Shown here: in pieces, positions 38,333 to 49,372 of the stretch
Numbering within the stretch: position 1 is the stretch's first letter
Layout of the letters: each line of letters opens with the position of its first letter
Assembly (NCBI RefSeq): GCF_000227135.1
Contig: NC_018247.1
Coordinates: 463,055 to 527,054 of the forward strand
Direction: 5' to 3'
Source of the DNA: Leishmania donovani
Lineage: Eukaryota > Euglenozoa > Kinetoplastea > Trypanosomatida > Trypanosomatidae
Length of the DNA stretch: 64,000 bases
Position numbers and translations under genes: made by a program
Notes under the pieces: generated by a model
The model's input: only the letters and a program-made list of their open reading frames with translations
Database searches by the model: none
What the model was told of the DNA's origin: nothing

Positions 38333-41300
38333 ATGCAGCAGATGCACTGGACCGCGGCGCGCGGCCAGCTGTCTGGTCCTCAACACTCGCAACACCCTTC
38401 ACCGCAGGCATCATCCACCCACGCTAGTCAGAAGCAGCAGCAGCAGCAGCACTTGCATCAGAATGGGCCTCCGGGGCTGACCGCGGCCGGCATGGGCGGC
38501 GGCAGTGCAGGGGTGAATATTTCTTCAGGTCCCGCCCCCGGCGCGTCTGCTGTTCGCGCCAACGTCAACAGCAACGCCTTTCATAGCCCACGCTTTTCGC
38601 ACCCCATGGGCCCGCTACCGCCCGCTCAGAATCCGCAGCAGCAGGTCTTTTCCGTTTCACAGCAGCCTCCTGGTGCGCAGCTGCAGCAGCAACAGCGCTC
38701 CCCTCGATCACTGTCAGGTCCGACTCCCAATAACGTCGTGAGTGGTAATAGAAGTGGCCTCGAGACGAGCGCGGCGCTCGCCGGGCGCGAGGCGCCGGCC
38801 ATCTCAGGCGCCAACTCCGCCGCCGCCCACACAAGCTCTGCCGCAGTCGGAGTGTTCTTAAGCGGTACGCGCACGAACTTCACCGACTTCGGAGCGGCAG
38901 CAGCGTACGGACTCGGTGCCGGTGGCGTTGGCTCGCCGAGCGGGCCCACCGCCAACGCCGGCAGCATCCTCGCAGATGCAAATGATGAGGAGGTGAACCA
39001 GCTGTTACGGGAGCTAGAGTTCTCAGTGGACAGCCCTCACGCGTTGGCAGTGCTGCGAGACGCCGTGGACGCCATCGAAGCACGGGCGCTGGCCAACTTT
39101 GACCCTCTGTCGCGAGACACGTTCCTGGAGCAGCGCATCCGCGATGTCCTGACGGAGCTGTCGCGAACGTCGAACGAGCGCTCCCTGCTGCTCGCCGTGA
39201 GTCTCATAGAGGCGTTGATCCCGATCGCCTACACCAGTCCTCACTCCAAGTACACACGCCTGTGCCGCAGTCTCTCGGTGCTGCGGCAGAGCGGGAATGA
39301 GAAGGCCGCCAGGGAGGCACAGCGGGTGTACAAGCTGCTGCTGGAGGCGGATGCGCGCTACCCAGGGCCGGAGTCGCCGCTGAAGGCGTTTGTGCAGAAG
39401 GAGCTCCGCGAAAATTGCGAGCAGGCGCTCCTGCAACTCCACGGTCGCGTGCAGCAGGCGAAAGCGGCCTTTCCGGCGCAGTTCTTTTCCGTCATGTTGG
39501 GCTGCGCCGCCACTGCGGAAGTGAACCCGCGCTACATCTCTGGCAAAACTCGTGCGCAGGCGATTCAGCTCGGCACGATGCTCACAGGCAGCCCCGATCC
39601 GCTGCTCCGCAAGGCTGCCTACGAGTGCCTCGTCGCCATCTTTCGAAACACGAGCAACATGCGACCCAACGAGCTGGTTCTGGAGAGCCGCCGCCTCTGC
39701 GATGAGTGCATGCGAACACTGAACGCTAGTCAGCACAACGAGGGCCACGTTGTATCGGCTCTGAAGGCGCTGCACGCCCTCCTCAGCAGTCGCGGGCTCT
39801 CGGCGATCGACAGACAGGTGATACCGCAGCTGTGCGTGCTCGTCACGGAGCAGCACCGGGTGTCCAAGTCGCTACTGGTGCGCAGCGCAGTGTGCGACCT
39901 TGTGCCCATCATTGCGCCGGTCGACATTGCGTCTATGCCGCGCCGCACCACGTACTGCGCTATCATCATGGAGCCAGTGAAGAACGTGCGCGATGAGCGC
40001 TTCAAGGCGCACGAGCTGCATAATGTGGCTTCCTTTGTCCGCAGTGTCGAGTATCGCGTGCTTGACGCTACAAATCGCACAAACTTGGAGTCGATCCTGC
40101 ACCGCTACATCTCCCGTCCGGAGACGCAGGAGGCTTGCTGGTCCATCATGGCTGCCATCTGCGCATCCTCGGCGTCGGCCAGCGGAGGCGCGGCATCGGT
40201 GGCGCCCATGGGTGGACGCCGCGTAGACTACGTCAGTACATCTACCACACTCCCGAGCCCCACAACGCAGAACACCCATCAGGACCTCTCCTTGACGCCC
40301 TCCATGGTTGAGGGGCGCAAGGCCTCGCAGCACTCCAGCCGCGAAAACTTAGCAACCTCGCCGTCGGCGCTTCAGCGGCACTTCTCGTACCACCACGGTG
40401 ACGACAACGACGATCAGGTCAGCGTTCCACTTGTCTCCGTTAGGACCACCTCACAACGGTCGGCAGGCACGTGCTCCCTCAGCGCCTCCCCTACCTCGAC
40501 GAACGCACCAGCCTTCAACCTCTCCACCTTCAGCGTACACCACACTGTGACCATCGACGACGTTGTCCTGCGCTGCCTGCCGTATCTCGCCCACGCCATC
40601 CTGACCCAGTCACTAGTAGACTCCCTTCGTGTAATACAAGCCTCGTGCCCGCAGTTGCGCGCTGATGTGCAGACGGCTCTGGACAAGCTGGTGGATAGCG
40701 TGCTGAAGGAGCCTTTCGCGCCGTCCGCGACGGCGGCGGCTGTGACACTGCCCCAGTATTTTTCCCAGCTGCCAAGCTCCACGGCGCAGCAGCAGCAGCA
40801 GCAAGCCCACTCCCTTCATAGCCGTGACGGTGGCGATGGGAGCGCCGGTGGCTTTTCGAGCGCAGCAATGAACAGTGCCTCCCGCACCGCTGGGTCTCAC
40901 CCGCTCAGCCCCGCTAGTGGCCCGGAGCCGGTCATGACGCTATCTCGTCCGGGGACATGCAGCACGCCGATCGGTGTCGGGGCGGTGGGGCGGCTCACAC
41001 AGTACTTTCGGCCGAGCGAGAGCGCGGCAATTCACCGAGGCGAGGGCAGCACGAGCAGCCCGACCCCGACCTCCCCGGTGGGAATGCGCAACACCTCTGG
41101 CCCTTTACCCTCGGGGAACAACAGCTTCCTGGGCCCCGACAGCGCCTACACCGTCGGTGGCGGCGACTCGAACAGCGGAGCTCCGTACGGTGCTGGCGGA
41201 CCACTTCGCTGCTCCCCGCTCTCCACGTCGATGAGCGCGCCCTTCAGTCCCGTGACGCACATGGCGGCAGGTGGCAGCGGTGCAGGTGGTGGAAACGCCG

Positions 41301-44300
41301 CAGCAGCCCCGCCGTCCGTGCTCAAGAACGACTTGACGGTGGCGCTGAAGGTGTTCACGGAGCGGCCCCTAACATCGGTGCAGCACCTGCATGATCTTAA
41401 GAACTCGGTGATCGCCTTCCAGCGTCACGAGGATCCGCTCGTGCGGCAGCAGAGCAGCGAGACGATCATTTCGAGCTTGCGGCAGTGGATAGCCTACGCA
41501 AAGGAGCACAAAACCTCAACCTACTCCACACGCGTGACAGAGATATTGGAGGCGTACATGAAGAACGTCCTGATGGAGGTCGACCGCCAGTGCGGGTTGT
41601 ACGAGATTACGCTGCTGGCAAACGCCACGAACCTGCGCGCCTTTTTATCAGAGCAGCGCATCCTATCCTCGCTGCTGAGTTTCCTGAACAGCACAGCGCT
41701 GGTACGCGAGAAAACGGTGGAGCTTCTCGTCGCCATCACGCAGGACTCCAAGCCCTCCCCCTCTGTCGTGGCGGTGCAGCAGAGCCTGTACGTCACCGTC
41801 GAATCGTGTGTGGTGGTGCTCGAGTACACGAACGACGTGAGCATGCTCCTGCGCAGCATGGCCGACCTGCAGACCTTTACCCGGCTGTGCATCCGTCAGC
41901 TTAACAACCACCTCAGCCGCATCTTCTACGCCTTTCGCAAGCGTCTTTTAGAGGTCAGCGTGCCTGACGTGGTGCTGCTTTCCATTCTCAAGACACTTGA
42001 GATCATCCTGCAGGCACTGGCGAAAGACGAAAAGACCATCTTGCAGTACCAGGACGACGTGCTAGAGCTCTACGACCCGGTTGTGGAGATACTGAAGCAG
42101 TCGCCGTCGCCGACGCTGAGCCATGCTGCCATCAACGTTCTCGTGTACGTACACGAAATGTGCATCCCGAGCGCCTCGACGGATCTGCGTAAGCAGCAGG
42201 AGCTGATCACCGCGCTGACACACGTCTACACCAGCAGCACCTGCACTGTGAACGAATCTCTGAGTATGCTGACGCTGTTTGGCCAGCTTGGCGCCATCGA
42301 CCCCTCCGCACAGTCCGTTGCGACAACCGCAAAGAAGAAGGAGGAGGCCGTCATCCAGGATGAGGCTGACCTGGAGCTCACCTACGACTACACGGTGATT
42401 GTGTACCGCACGCTGAGTCGCATGCTGGACGCGTCACTCTCCGATGCCGTCTGCTCTCAGGCTCTGCGCACCCTGCTCCAGTTCATCCGCTTCACTCAAG
42501 ACAAGAAGGACCTCGTCGGCGGCGTCCACGCCGTTCGGGCGGTGCTGCAGATCACAAAGCGCGTGACGGACAGCCCGGCCCTGCGGGTGGAGGCGCTGCA
42601 TGTACTGGCGGCCGTTACCGCCATGCGGCATGAGCGTATTGTACGGCTCATGTTGCCTGAAATCGTGGTCCTGCTGGAGCAGCTGTGGACCCCGAAAGAC
42701 CGCCTCCTCTTCCGCGCTGTCCTGGAGGTGGTGAGCGCGCTCAAGCCCGGCAAGCTGTCCGGCAAGGAGCAGTCGGAGTCGTGGGCGTGGCTGTATCCGC
42801 GGCTGGTGGACGTGGCGCTGCAGGACCGCACCGAGTCGCGCGAGTTCTGCCTCCGCGTTGTGGAGATTGTGCTGAATGCCAGCTACATTCCGCCGCACTG
42901 CATCCCCGTTGTGTTTCCGATGCTACTTCAGTTCCTGCAGCAATCAGACCAGCTGGTGGATGTGCGCAGCCAGTCCCTGTGCGCCGCCGTGCACATCGTG
43001 TGCGAGCTGAAGGCGGTGCAGTTCTTTTCGTCGCTCCTGCACGGCATCTGCACCCTCACGCGGCACTGCGAGCTGAACGAAGATCTCGGCCCGCGCATCT
43101 CCACCCCAGGGGTGCGGGAGTCACTCAAGGTCTTGGCGGCACTGCACCCCAGCGGCCGCAGCACGATCAAGATGTTGCGTGACCGCATCGGCGAGGGGGA
43201 TGAGCGCATGACGAACCCGACCGGGTCCTCCATATTCAACACCATGGGCCTGCCAGCGACTAGTGTCACGAGTCTCGCCGGCGGCGGCTCCACCTCCTCG
43301 ATGCTTGTCATGGGGCCAGCGACTGGTAACGCCAGCGGCGGGCAGGGTGGCGGACTGGGAGTAGCAAATCCAGCGAATTCAGGGATTGGTCCGCTAGTCA
43401 ATATCGGCGGCTTTGGCGCCTCTACCGCTGGTGGCGGCGCAGCAGCAGCGGGCGGGGCGGCTGGTGGTGGGTCGTACCTGCGGCTCACAAACGTGTCTGA
43501 GACCTTTGCAGGGGCTGAGGAAGAGGACGTAGGGCTGACCCTCAGCGCAGACACGGCAGGCCAGGAAGTCGACCTCTTCATGAAGCATGTGGAACTTGGC
43601 TTCCGCCTCAAGGAGAACAAGTTGCGCGAGTGGTTCGCCGAGTTCCAGAAGTACATCATTCTCATCTCCCCACACCCGGCGTTCCGCATGATGGTGGACC
43701 TGCTTGACAAGCATGAACCCCTTCGCCGCGGGCTCTTCTTGCCTTCGTTCAAGTGCCTCTACGAGTCCCTGTCGGCTGACCAAATCAAGAAGCTGAACGA
43801 GATGCTGACCCTCGTGCTGAACTGTTCTGATCACGAGCTGTCGAGCAAGTGTCTCGGGCTTGCTGACTACCTCGACCATAACGAGCCGAACGTGAAGCCA
43901 GAGGTGCTGGAGGTGGTGCGGTCGATGCGGCGAGTCGACTATCATCGCGTCAGTCACCCCTCCGAGAACGGGTCGCTTCTTCTGCGCAGCACGGAGAGTA
44001 GCACGAACAACGTCGTCTCTCTGCGCACCCGCAGCTCCGCGTCAGCAGGGCTTCCGAAGGCGGAGTTCTCTACTTCCAGTGACGCTCCCATCGATGTGCT
44101 GCCCATGGCAAAGGTGCGCGGACGGAAGGCGCCGGTTTTCCAGCGCAGCTCAAACAGCAGTGCCGGGGTAGCAGGCGATGAGTCCGGGACGGCAGGTGCC
44201 GAAGCCAGCAGTGGTGCCTCAACGGCACTTGCCAGCCCCAAAAATAGCGCAAACGGTCGCCGCAGCGCTTCTCGCCGCGATGTGGAGATGTACGAGTTCA

Positions 44301-47300
44301 CCTCCTTTGACGGCAACGAGAATGGCGCCACCGAGTCTGGACGGCAGCAGTCGCAGCCCATCGCCTTGCCGACGTCGGAGACACCGGCCCAGGAAGAGGA
44401 GGCGGAGCGGCGCAGCTGCTCGCCCGTGGACACGCTCGATGGGGCAGAGAGCGAGAACAAGGCGGAGGACGTGGTGGCCCCCGTCAGCACCGACCATCCG
44501 TCGGTTGGAGTGCTAGGCGCGGCGGGAGTGCATGTCATGGGAAGCTACAGGCCCCTTGTGAACTCCGTCGTACGTCGTTGCGACTCGAACGCGCCGCAGC
44601 AGTCCGGGGTGACCAGCCAGTTTCACATCATCAGCACCGCTAGCACTCACAGTAACGACCTCAGCAGCGACAGCCGTGACGGTGATCTGCCGCCGGCCGG
44701 GGCCCACATCCCGGCGCAGCCAAACATGCTCTTCTCGACGGAGGACATCGTCCGCGCTGCAGAGAGAACCCGTATGTACGACAAGGCACTCAGCTATCTG
44801 GAGAACCGTCTTCTGGCCATGCTCAACCTCTACCGGTACACGAAGATGCCACGAGAGGTGATCCACAAGACGGTGTGGCCGCTGGCATGGCTCTACAGCC
44901 AGCGTGAAATGCAGGACTCCGTCGTAGGACTCTTCCGCGCTATCCGCTACGAAGGCGGCGAGGACCAAGCAGGCTTCGGCTACGAGCTGCTCTGCTGGTG
45001 GAGTAAGGCGCAGAACACGTACGCCAAGTCCATCACGCAGCAGGCGATGCGCGATATGACGGTGCCGCCGCACATTCTTGAAGGCTACGTGCGCACCCTC
45101 ACCCTGTGCGGTGAGTGGAGCCGGGCCTATGACGTGGCCATGCAGGTCTGTTCACGGCCGGAGGCGTACGTTTCCTCGACGGTCGCGCGCTGCGGTGCAA
45201 CGGCCGCGTGGCTGCTCGGGCGGTGGGATGACGTGCAACACCTCGCGGAGCGGCTCTCCATGTCGGAGCAGCACACCACGGCGCTCCGTCTCTTCTTTCT
45301 CAACGGCGTGGCGCTGAAGAGCGCCATTACGGAGCACAGCAGCGCCGCCTACGAGAACCTGCGACACATGATCACACAGTCGAAGCTCGTGATTGACGAG
45401 AGCCTGCGCACTCTTCTCCCGCTCAGCTACACGCATGCCTACGAGAGTCTGACAATGCTGCAGCACTTCACGGAGATGGAGGAGACTATCGACTACTGCC
45501 ACTGCCGCTCTACCAAGGGTCGCCAGCAGATCTACGAGCGGTGGAACAACCGGTTCCGCTCTCTGAATCCGGATTCCCTGCAGCCAAGCCTGCTCTCGCT
45601 GATGCTGCACTCGCTCGTGCTCAGCACAGGCGAGATGGCGGACATGATTCTGCACTTCTGTGAGACGCGGCAGTCGAGCCACCCGCAGCTGGCGGAGTGG
45701 GCCATGAGCTGGCTTCGACACGGCTCCTTCAGCGGGCGCAGCAGCAACCTCTGTAGCCCGAGTGCGGCATCGCCGGCGTCACCGGGGCCCGTGGAGGGCA
45801 TCACGGTGGCGACGCTGTCATCGGTGGACAAGAATCCAAAGGTGGCTGTCGGCTTCATCACGCATCTGTGGAGCCAAGGAAAGCGGCAGGCCGCTGTTGA
45901 GTCCATGGAGATGTTTCTGCGCGACTGCGGCAAGGACCTGGAGGAGAACAACGCCACCTGCTACGGCGACGCGCAGCTGCGGCTCGGCACGTGGAAACAG
46001 GAGCTGCACGCCGACTCCTTCTGGGAGCGCGGCTTCCGGGACGAGGAGCTGGGCCATTTTCACAAGGCTATCCGTGCCGTCCCGTCGAGCTACGAGGCGT
46101 GGCACAGCTGGGGCCTCATGAACTACCGTATCCAGCAGCGCGACCACAACCTCTCCCCCGAGGACCAGCGCACCTTTGTGGAGGCGGCGCATCAGGGCTT
46201 TGTTGGCGCCATATGCCGCTGCAAAGACTCCTCCGAGGCGCTGCCGGCCGTCATGCGTCTGCTGCAGCTGTGGGTCATCCACAACGGAGTGGAGCTGCTG
46301 AAGGAGACGGTGGCCGACAGTATCTCGCGCATCCCGATCGACCACTGGGTGCAGACCATTCCGCAGCTGATCGGCCACCTCAGCAGCGACAGCCACGACA
46401 TCCGCGAAGTCATTGGCATGATCCTGCGCTCGCTCTGCGAGGTGCACCCACAGGCCACCGTCTTTCCGCTCCTCGTCGTGATGATGTCGGACGCCAGCAC
46501 CAGCGGCAGCAATCACAACGCCCTCAACAGCAACGGAGATGAGAGTAATATAGTGTCGGGTGCGTCCGCCATGTCCGATAGCTCGAATCCGCTGGCGCGG
46601 AAGCAGGAGATTGTGCAAGGCATCATCCAGCACTGCCCGAAGCGCATCTTCCACGAGGCCGAGGCGGTGGCAAAGCTGCTTGTGGACGTGTCCGCCATTC
46701 CCATCGAGAAGATTCGCGAGAACCTGAGCCAGGTCGCTGCTGCGTGGAACCCAAACGCCGAGTACGAGGAGGACCCGGAGGAAGTGTACCGCCGCCTGCA
46801 GAACACACTCGACATCTTCCACGCCAACCGGCGCCACCTTCTCTTCACCGTCGGTGACATTGGTCAGTTTGTGCAGATGGTCATGGAGGACGACCGCAAC
46901 GGACAGCGAGAGAAGGCGGCGGGCGTCGTCAGCCAACTCATCGAAGAGATCTCGAAGCATGTGGCGGAGAAGCTGGGCCGTGAGCCTCAGAAGGCGATGG
47001 AGCCGCTGCTGCATCTGCGTAATCTGTCCGTCGCGGTATTCGGGGAGTACGACGGTCACTGCCGCGACCATTACCCGACTATCGCATCCTTTAGCTCCAA
47101 GCTGGACGTCATCCCGTCGAAGAAGCGGCCGCGCCGCATCCAGCTCAACGGCTCGGACGGCTGTCTCTACACATACTGCCTAAAGGGCAACGAGGACATT
47201 CGCATGGACGAGCGTGTCATGCAGCTGCTTGGAATGGTGAACGTCCTACTGAGCCACACCCGTATCTCAAGCAGCGCCTACATCCACCGCTTCCCTGTCA

Positions 47301-48229
47301 TCCCGATCAGCTCCAACGTGGGGCTTCTTGGCTGGGTGGAGAACGCGAATACAATCAACAACACCATCTGCAACTACCGTACCAACATCTCGAACGTGCG
47401 CACGCATCAGGAGTCGAGTGTGCTGCGCGCCTACGTAGGGTCGTTCGGCAACTGGGACAAGCTCAGCCTCATTCAGCGCACGGAGATACTCGACTTTGTG
47501 ATGCAGAGCGAGCACTGCGAAGCCGTTGACGTTTCTCGAGCAATGTGGCACCGCGCCAACACGGCGGAGCAGTGGCTTGACCGCCGAACTGCCTTTACAG
47601 TATCCTTGGCGACCATGTCCATGGTGGGCTACGTGCTCGGCCTCGGCGATCGGCATCTCGGCAACATCCTCATCTCTATGTCCTCTGGCAAGATTGTGCA
47701 CATTGACTTTGGAGACAGCTTCGATGTCGGTCGGCTACGCCACGTTCTGCCGGAGACGATCCCGTTCCGCCTCACGCGCATGCTGACGAATGCGATGGAG
47801 GTCTTCGGCGTGGACGGCGTCTTCCGCGCCTCCGCAACGCGGACGCAGACGACGCTGCACAAGAACCGTGATAGCATCATGGCCCTGCTCTCCGCCTTCG
47901 TCCACGACCCGATTGTGCAGTACAAGGGCAAGATGAAGAACATCATGGAGAAGAGCCGGTCGCCGCAGGACATTGCAGAGCGCATTCGTAACAAGCTGCG
48001 CGGGATGGAGATGGCGATTGACCACAGCAAGGTGAACATCTTTAACACGACGCAAGACAGCTGCCGCCGGCCAGACCTCCTGTACATGTCGACCGCCTTC
48101 GATGATACTGCCGTGCGGACACAGTCGTTGGCGATGACGCCGGAGGAGCAGGTTAGCTTCTTGATTGACGAGGCGACGCGCATCGACAACTACACGACGA
48201 TGTACTTCGGCTGGGGCCCGCTGTGGTAG
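38333..48229 (+). CDS. TOR: TOR-family PIK-related protein kinase (possibly the Leishmania TOR3 paralogue)
   Basis: 3298 residues, against about 2550 for human mTOR. TOR kinases control growth in response to nutrients. Leishmania has three paralogues, and TOR3 has been linked to acidocalcisomes; I cannot prove which one this is. Seen: a Gln/Ser/Pro-rich N-terminus (1-200), then HEAT-like helical repeats interrupted by low-complexity inserts (about 610-740, 820-1000, 1630-1720, 1880-2120). A FAT region follows (about 2140-2720), then a kinase domain with SKKRPRRIQLNGSDG, catalytic Lys K2951 in CLKGNEDIRMDERVMQLLG, GLGDRHLGN (3103-3111) and HIDFGD (3123-3128). The C-terminus is a FATC ending GWGPLW. 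The catalytic Asp/His/Asn and DFG are intact, so it should be active. IPFRLTRMLTNAMEV and the FATC ending identify TOR rather than ATM, ATR or SMG1. The FRB segment (about 2770-2870) lacks the rapamycin-contact consensus. Confidence 0.92.
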   Translation: MQQMHWTAARGQLSGPQHSQHPSPQASSTHASQKQQQQQHLHQNGPPGLTAAGMGGGSAGVNISSGPAPGASAVRANVNSNAFHSPRFSHPMGPLPPAQNPQQQVFSVSQQPPGAQLQQQQRSPRSLSGPTPNNVVSGNRSGLETSAALAGREAPAISGANSAAAHTSSAAVGVFLSGTRTNFTDFGAAAAYGLGAGGVGSPSGPTANAGSILADANDEEVNQLLRELEFSVDSPHALAVLRDAVDAIEARALANFDPLSRDTFLEQRIRDVLTELSRTSNERSLLLAVSLIEALIPIAYTSPHSKYTRLCRSLSVLRQSGNEKAAREAQRVYKLLLEADARYPGPESPLKAFVQKELRENCEQALLQLHGRVQQAKAAFPAQFFSVMLGCAATAEVNPRYISGKTRAQAIQLGTMLTGSPDPLLRKAAYECLVAIFRNTSNMRPNELVLESRRLCDECMRTLNASQHNEGHVVSALKALHALLSSRGLSAIDRQVIPQLCVLVTEQHRVSKSLLVRSAVCDLVPIIAPVDIASMPRRTTYCAIIMEPVKNVRDERFKAHELHNVASFVRSVEYRVLDATNRTNLESILHRYISRPETQEACWSIMAAICASSASASGGAASVAPMGGRRVDYVSTSTTLPSPTTQNTHQDLSLTPSMVEGRKASQHSSRENLATSPSALQRHFSYHHGDDNDDQVSVPLVSVRTTSQRSAGTCSLSASPTSTNAPAFNLSTFSVHHTVTIDDVVLRCLPYLAHAILTQSLVDSLRVIQASCPQLRADVQTALDKLVDSVLKEPFAPSATAAAVTLPQYFSQLPSSTAQQQQQQAHSLHSRDGGDGSAGGFSSAAMNSASRTAGSHPLSPASGPEPVMTLSRPGTCSTPIGVGAVGRLTQYFRPSESAAIHRGEGSTSSPTPTSPVGMRNTSGPLPSGNNSFLGPDSAYTVGGGDSNSGAPYGAGGPLRCSPLSTSMSAPFSPVTHMAAGGSGAGGGNAAAAPPSVLKNDLTVALKVFTERPLTSVQHLHDLKNSVIAFQRHEDPLVRQQSSETIISSLRQWIAYAKEHKTSTYSTRVTEILEAYMKNVLMEVDRQCGLYEITLLANATNLRAFLSEQRILSSLLSFLNSTALVREKTVELLVAITQDSKPSPSVVAVQQSLYVTVESCVVVLEYTNDVSMLLRSMADLQTFTRLCIRQLNNHLSRIFYAFRKRLLEVSVPDVVLLSILKTLEIILQALAKDEKTILQYQDDVLELYDPVVEILKQSPSPTLSHAAINVLVYVHEMCIPSASTDLRKQQELITALTHVYTSSTCTVNESLSMLTLFGQLGAIDPSAQSVATTAKKKEEAVIQDEADLELTYDYTVIVYRTLSRMLDASLSDAVCSQALRTLLQFIRFTQDKKDLVGGVHAVRAVLQITKRVTDSPALRVEALHVLAAVTAMRHERIVRLMLPEIVVLLEQLWTPKDRLLFRAVLEVVSALKPGKLSGKEQSESWAWLYPRLVDVALQDRTESREFCLRVVEIVLNASYIPPHCIPVVFPMLLQFLQQSDQLVDVRSQSLCAAVHIVCELKAVQFFSSLLHGICTLTRHCELNEDLGPRISTPGVRESLKVLAALHPSGRSTIKMLRDRIGEGDERMTNPTGSSIFNTMGLPATSVTSLAGGGSTSSMLVMGPATGNASGGQGGGLGVANPANSGIGPLVNIGGFGASTAGGGAAAAGGAAGGGSYLRLTNVSETFAGAEEEDVGLTLSADTAGQEVDLFMKHVELGFRLKENKLREWFAEFQKYIILISPHPAFRMMVDLLDKHEPLRRGLFLPSFKCLYESLSADQIKKLNEMLTLVLNCSDHELSSKCLGLADYLDHNEPNVKPEVLEVVRSMRRVDYHRVSHPSENGSLLLRSTESSTNNVVSLRTRSSASAGLPKAEFSTSSDAPIDVLPMAKVRGRKAPVFQRSSNSSAGVAGDESGTAGAEASSGASTALASPKNSANGRRSASRRDVEMYEFTSFDGNENGATESGRQQSQPIALPTSETPAQEEEAERRSCSPVDTLDGAESENKAEDVVAPVSTDHPSVGVLGAAGVHVMGSYRPLVNSVVRRCDSNAPQQSGVTSQFHIISTASTHSNDLSSDSRDGDLPPAGAHIPAQPNMLFSTEDIVRAAERTRMYDKALSYLENRLLAMLNLYRYTKMPREVIHKTVWPLAWLYSQREMQDSVVGLFRAIRYEGGEDQAGFGYELLCWWSKAQNTYAKSITQQAMRDMTVPPHILEGYVRTLTLCGEWSRAYDVAMQVCSRPEAYVSSTVARCGATAAWLLGRWDDVQHLAERLSMSEQHTTALRLFFLNGVALKSAITEHSSAAYENLRHMITQSKLVIDESLRTLLPLSYTHAYESLTMLQHFTEMEETIDYCHCRSTKGRQQIYERWNNRFRSLNPDSLQPSLLSLMLHSLVLSTGEMADMILHFCETRQSSHPQLAEWAMSWLRHGSFSGRSSNLCSPSAASPASPGPVEGITVATLSSVDKNPKVAVGFITHLWSQGKRQAAVESMEMFLRDCGKDLEENNATCYGDAQLRLGTWKQELHADSFWERGFRDEELGHFHKAIRAVPSSYEAWHSWGLMNYRIQQRDHNLSPEDQRTFVEAAHQGFVGAICRCKDSSEALPAVMRLLQLWVIHNGVELLKETVADSISRIPIDHWVQTIPQLIGHLSSDSHDIREVIGMILRSLCEVHPQATVFPLLVVMMSDASTSGSNHNALNSNGDESNIVSGASAMSDSSNPLARKQEIVQGIIQHCPKRIFHEAEAVAKLLVDVSAIPIEKIRENLSQVAAAWNPNAEYEEDPEEVYRRLQNTLDIFHANRRHLLFTVGDIGQFVQMVMEDDRNGQREKAAGVVSQLIEEISKHVAEKLGREPQKAMEPLLHLRNLSVAVFGEYDGHCRDHYPTIASFSSKLDVIPSKKRPRRIQLNGSDGCLYTYCLKGNEDIRMDERVMQLLGMVNVLLSHTRISSSAYIHRFPVIPISSNVGLLGWVENANTINNTICNYRTNISNVRTHQESSVLRAYVGSFGNWDKLSLIQRTEILDFVMQSEHCEAVDVSRAMWHRANTAEQWLDRRTAFTVSLATMSMVGYVLGLGDRHLGNILISMSSGKIVHIDFGDSFDVGRLRHVLPETIPFRLTRMLTNAMEVFGVDGVFRASATRTQTTLHKNRDSIMALLSAFVHDPIVQYKGKMKNIMEKSRSPQDIAERIRNKLRGMEMAIDHSKVNIFNTTQDSCRRPDLLYMSTAFDDTAVRTQSLAMTPEEQVSFLIDEATRIDNYTTMYFGWGPLW

Positions 48230-49341
48230 TGGCACCCGAAAAGATTAAAAATCGCGTCCGCCTTCTCTCTAACGCGTCCACTCTTTCTGCAGTTTGCTGT
48301 GTTGAGTTTTTGATTTTTCTGTGTGTGTGTGTACGCGTCCTCGGTGATGTCCGGGACGCCACCTTTGTTCTCCTGAGGTGGGGGAGGAGAGAGAGGGAGT
48401 TGTTGATCGTCTCTTCAATCCTCCTCTGTGCGTGTGTTTGTGTGTGTGTGTGTGCACAGCCCCTGTGAAGGCAGATTCAACCTTGCCTCCATTGCTCGTA
48501 CACCCCTCTATGTCTCCTTTTCGATCGCTTCCTCGCCATAGCCCCCTCCCCTCTCTCTCTCTCTCTCTGCGTGTTTTGTCGAGAATGTGCTTCACATGTG
48601 TGTGCAACATGCCTCTTTTCTTCCCTGATTTTTTTGTTCGTCTGTCCCTCCCTCGCCACCCCGCCCCACTCCTCCTTTCTCGAGAGTATGCGTGCACACT
48701 TGTGCGTGTATGGCGGTAGAACACAATCCATCCTCTGCTCTTGTCTTCATATTGGTATTTTGTGTATGTGTGTGCGGCTGGGGGTCGTTTGAACCTGTGA
48801 ATGCATTGTATGTTTGCGGAAGCGTGCCTCCACATGACTATCTTCGTGCACGAGTGTGCGTATGTGTGTGTGTGTGTTTCTCCCTTCCTCCTCTTGTGTG
48901 GCCACCACCACTACTCCCTATCCACCACCTCTTCTCTTTAGATAACAACGCTCTTTCTTTCTGGGGACTCCCTCTCTCTCTCCCCCACCCTTGATGCGTT
49001 GCGTCGCTGGATCGCTGAGCTGAGGAGGAGGAAGCAAGGCAAGGCAAGGTAAGCAAACAAGAGAGCGAAAAGAAAAATCACCCGCCCCCCCCCCTGGCCC
49101 CGCATCATCATGGCCATCGTCACTGCTGTCACCTACCACCCCATCAGTACCCAATAAGAACCGCGAAAAGGGAGGGAGGGAGGACAAAGAACAAACGAAA
49201 AATAAAACGAAGAAGCAACAAAAAAAAATGACGTTCTAAAAACGCTAAGCAATAAAATGAACTACCGCCCCCCCCCCATCCTCTTTCCCGTTTTCTATGT
49301 CTGTGTCTGTGTCTGTGCCTGTGTGTGTGTGGGGGGGGGGG

Positions 49342-49372
<31 letters not shown>

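Noticed and set aside
45818..47071. 417-residue minus-strand open frame
   Set aside because: Antisense shadow of the TOR FAT/kinase region. Third-position bias of the real gene keeps the opposite frame open.
38333..48229. Identity as SMG1, ATM or ATR instead of TOR
   Set aside because: The non-Gln residue in DIRMDER recalls SMG1's DLHLDER, but IPFRLTRMLTNAMEV, SKKRPRR and the FATC ending GWGPLW are TOR features.
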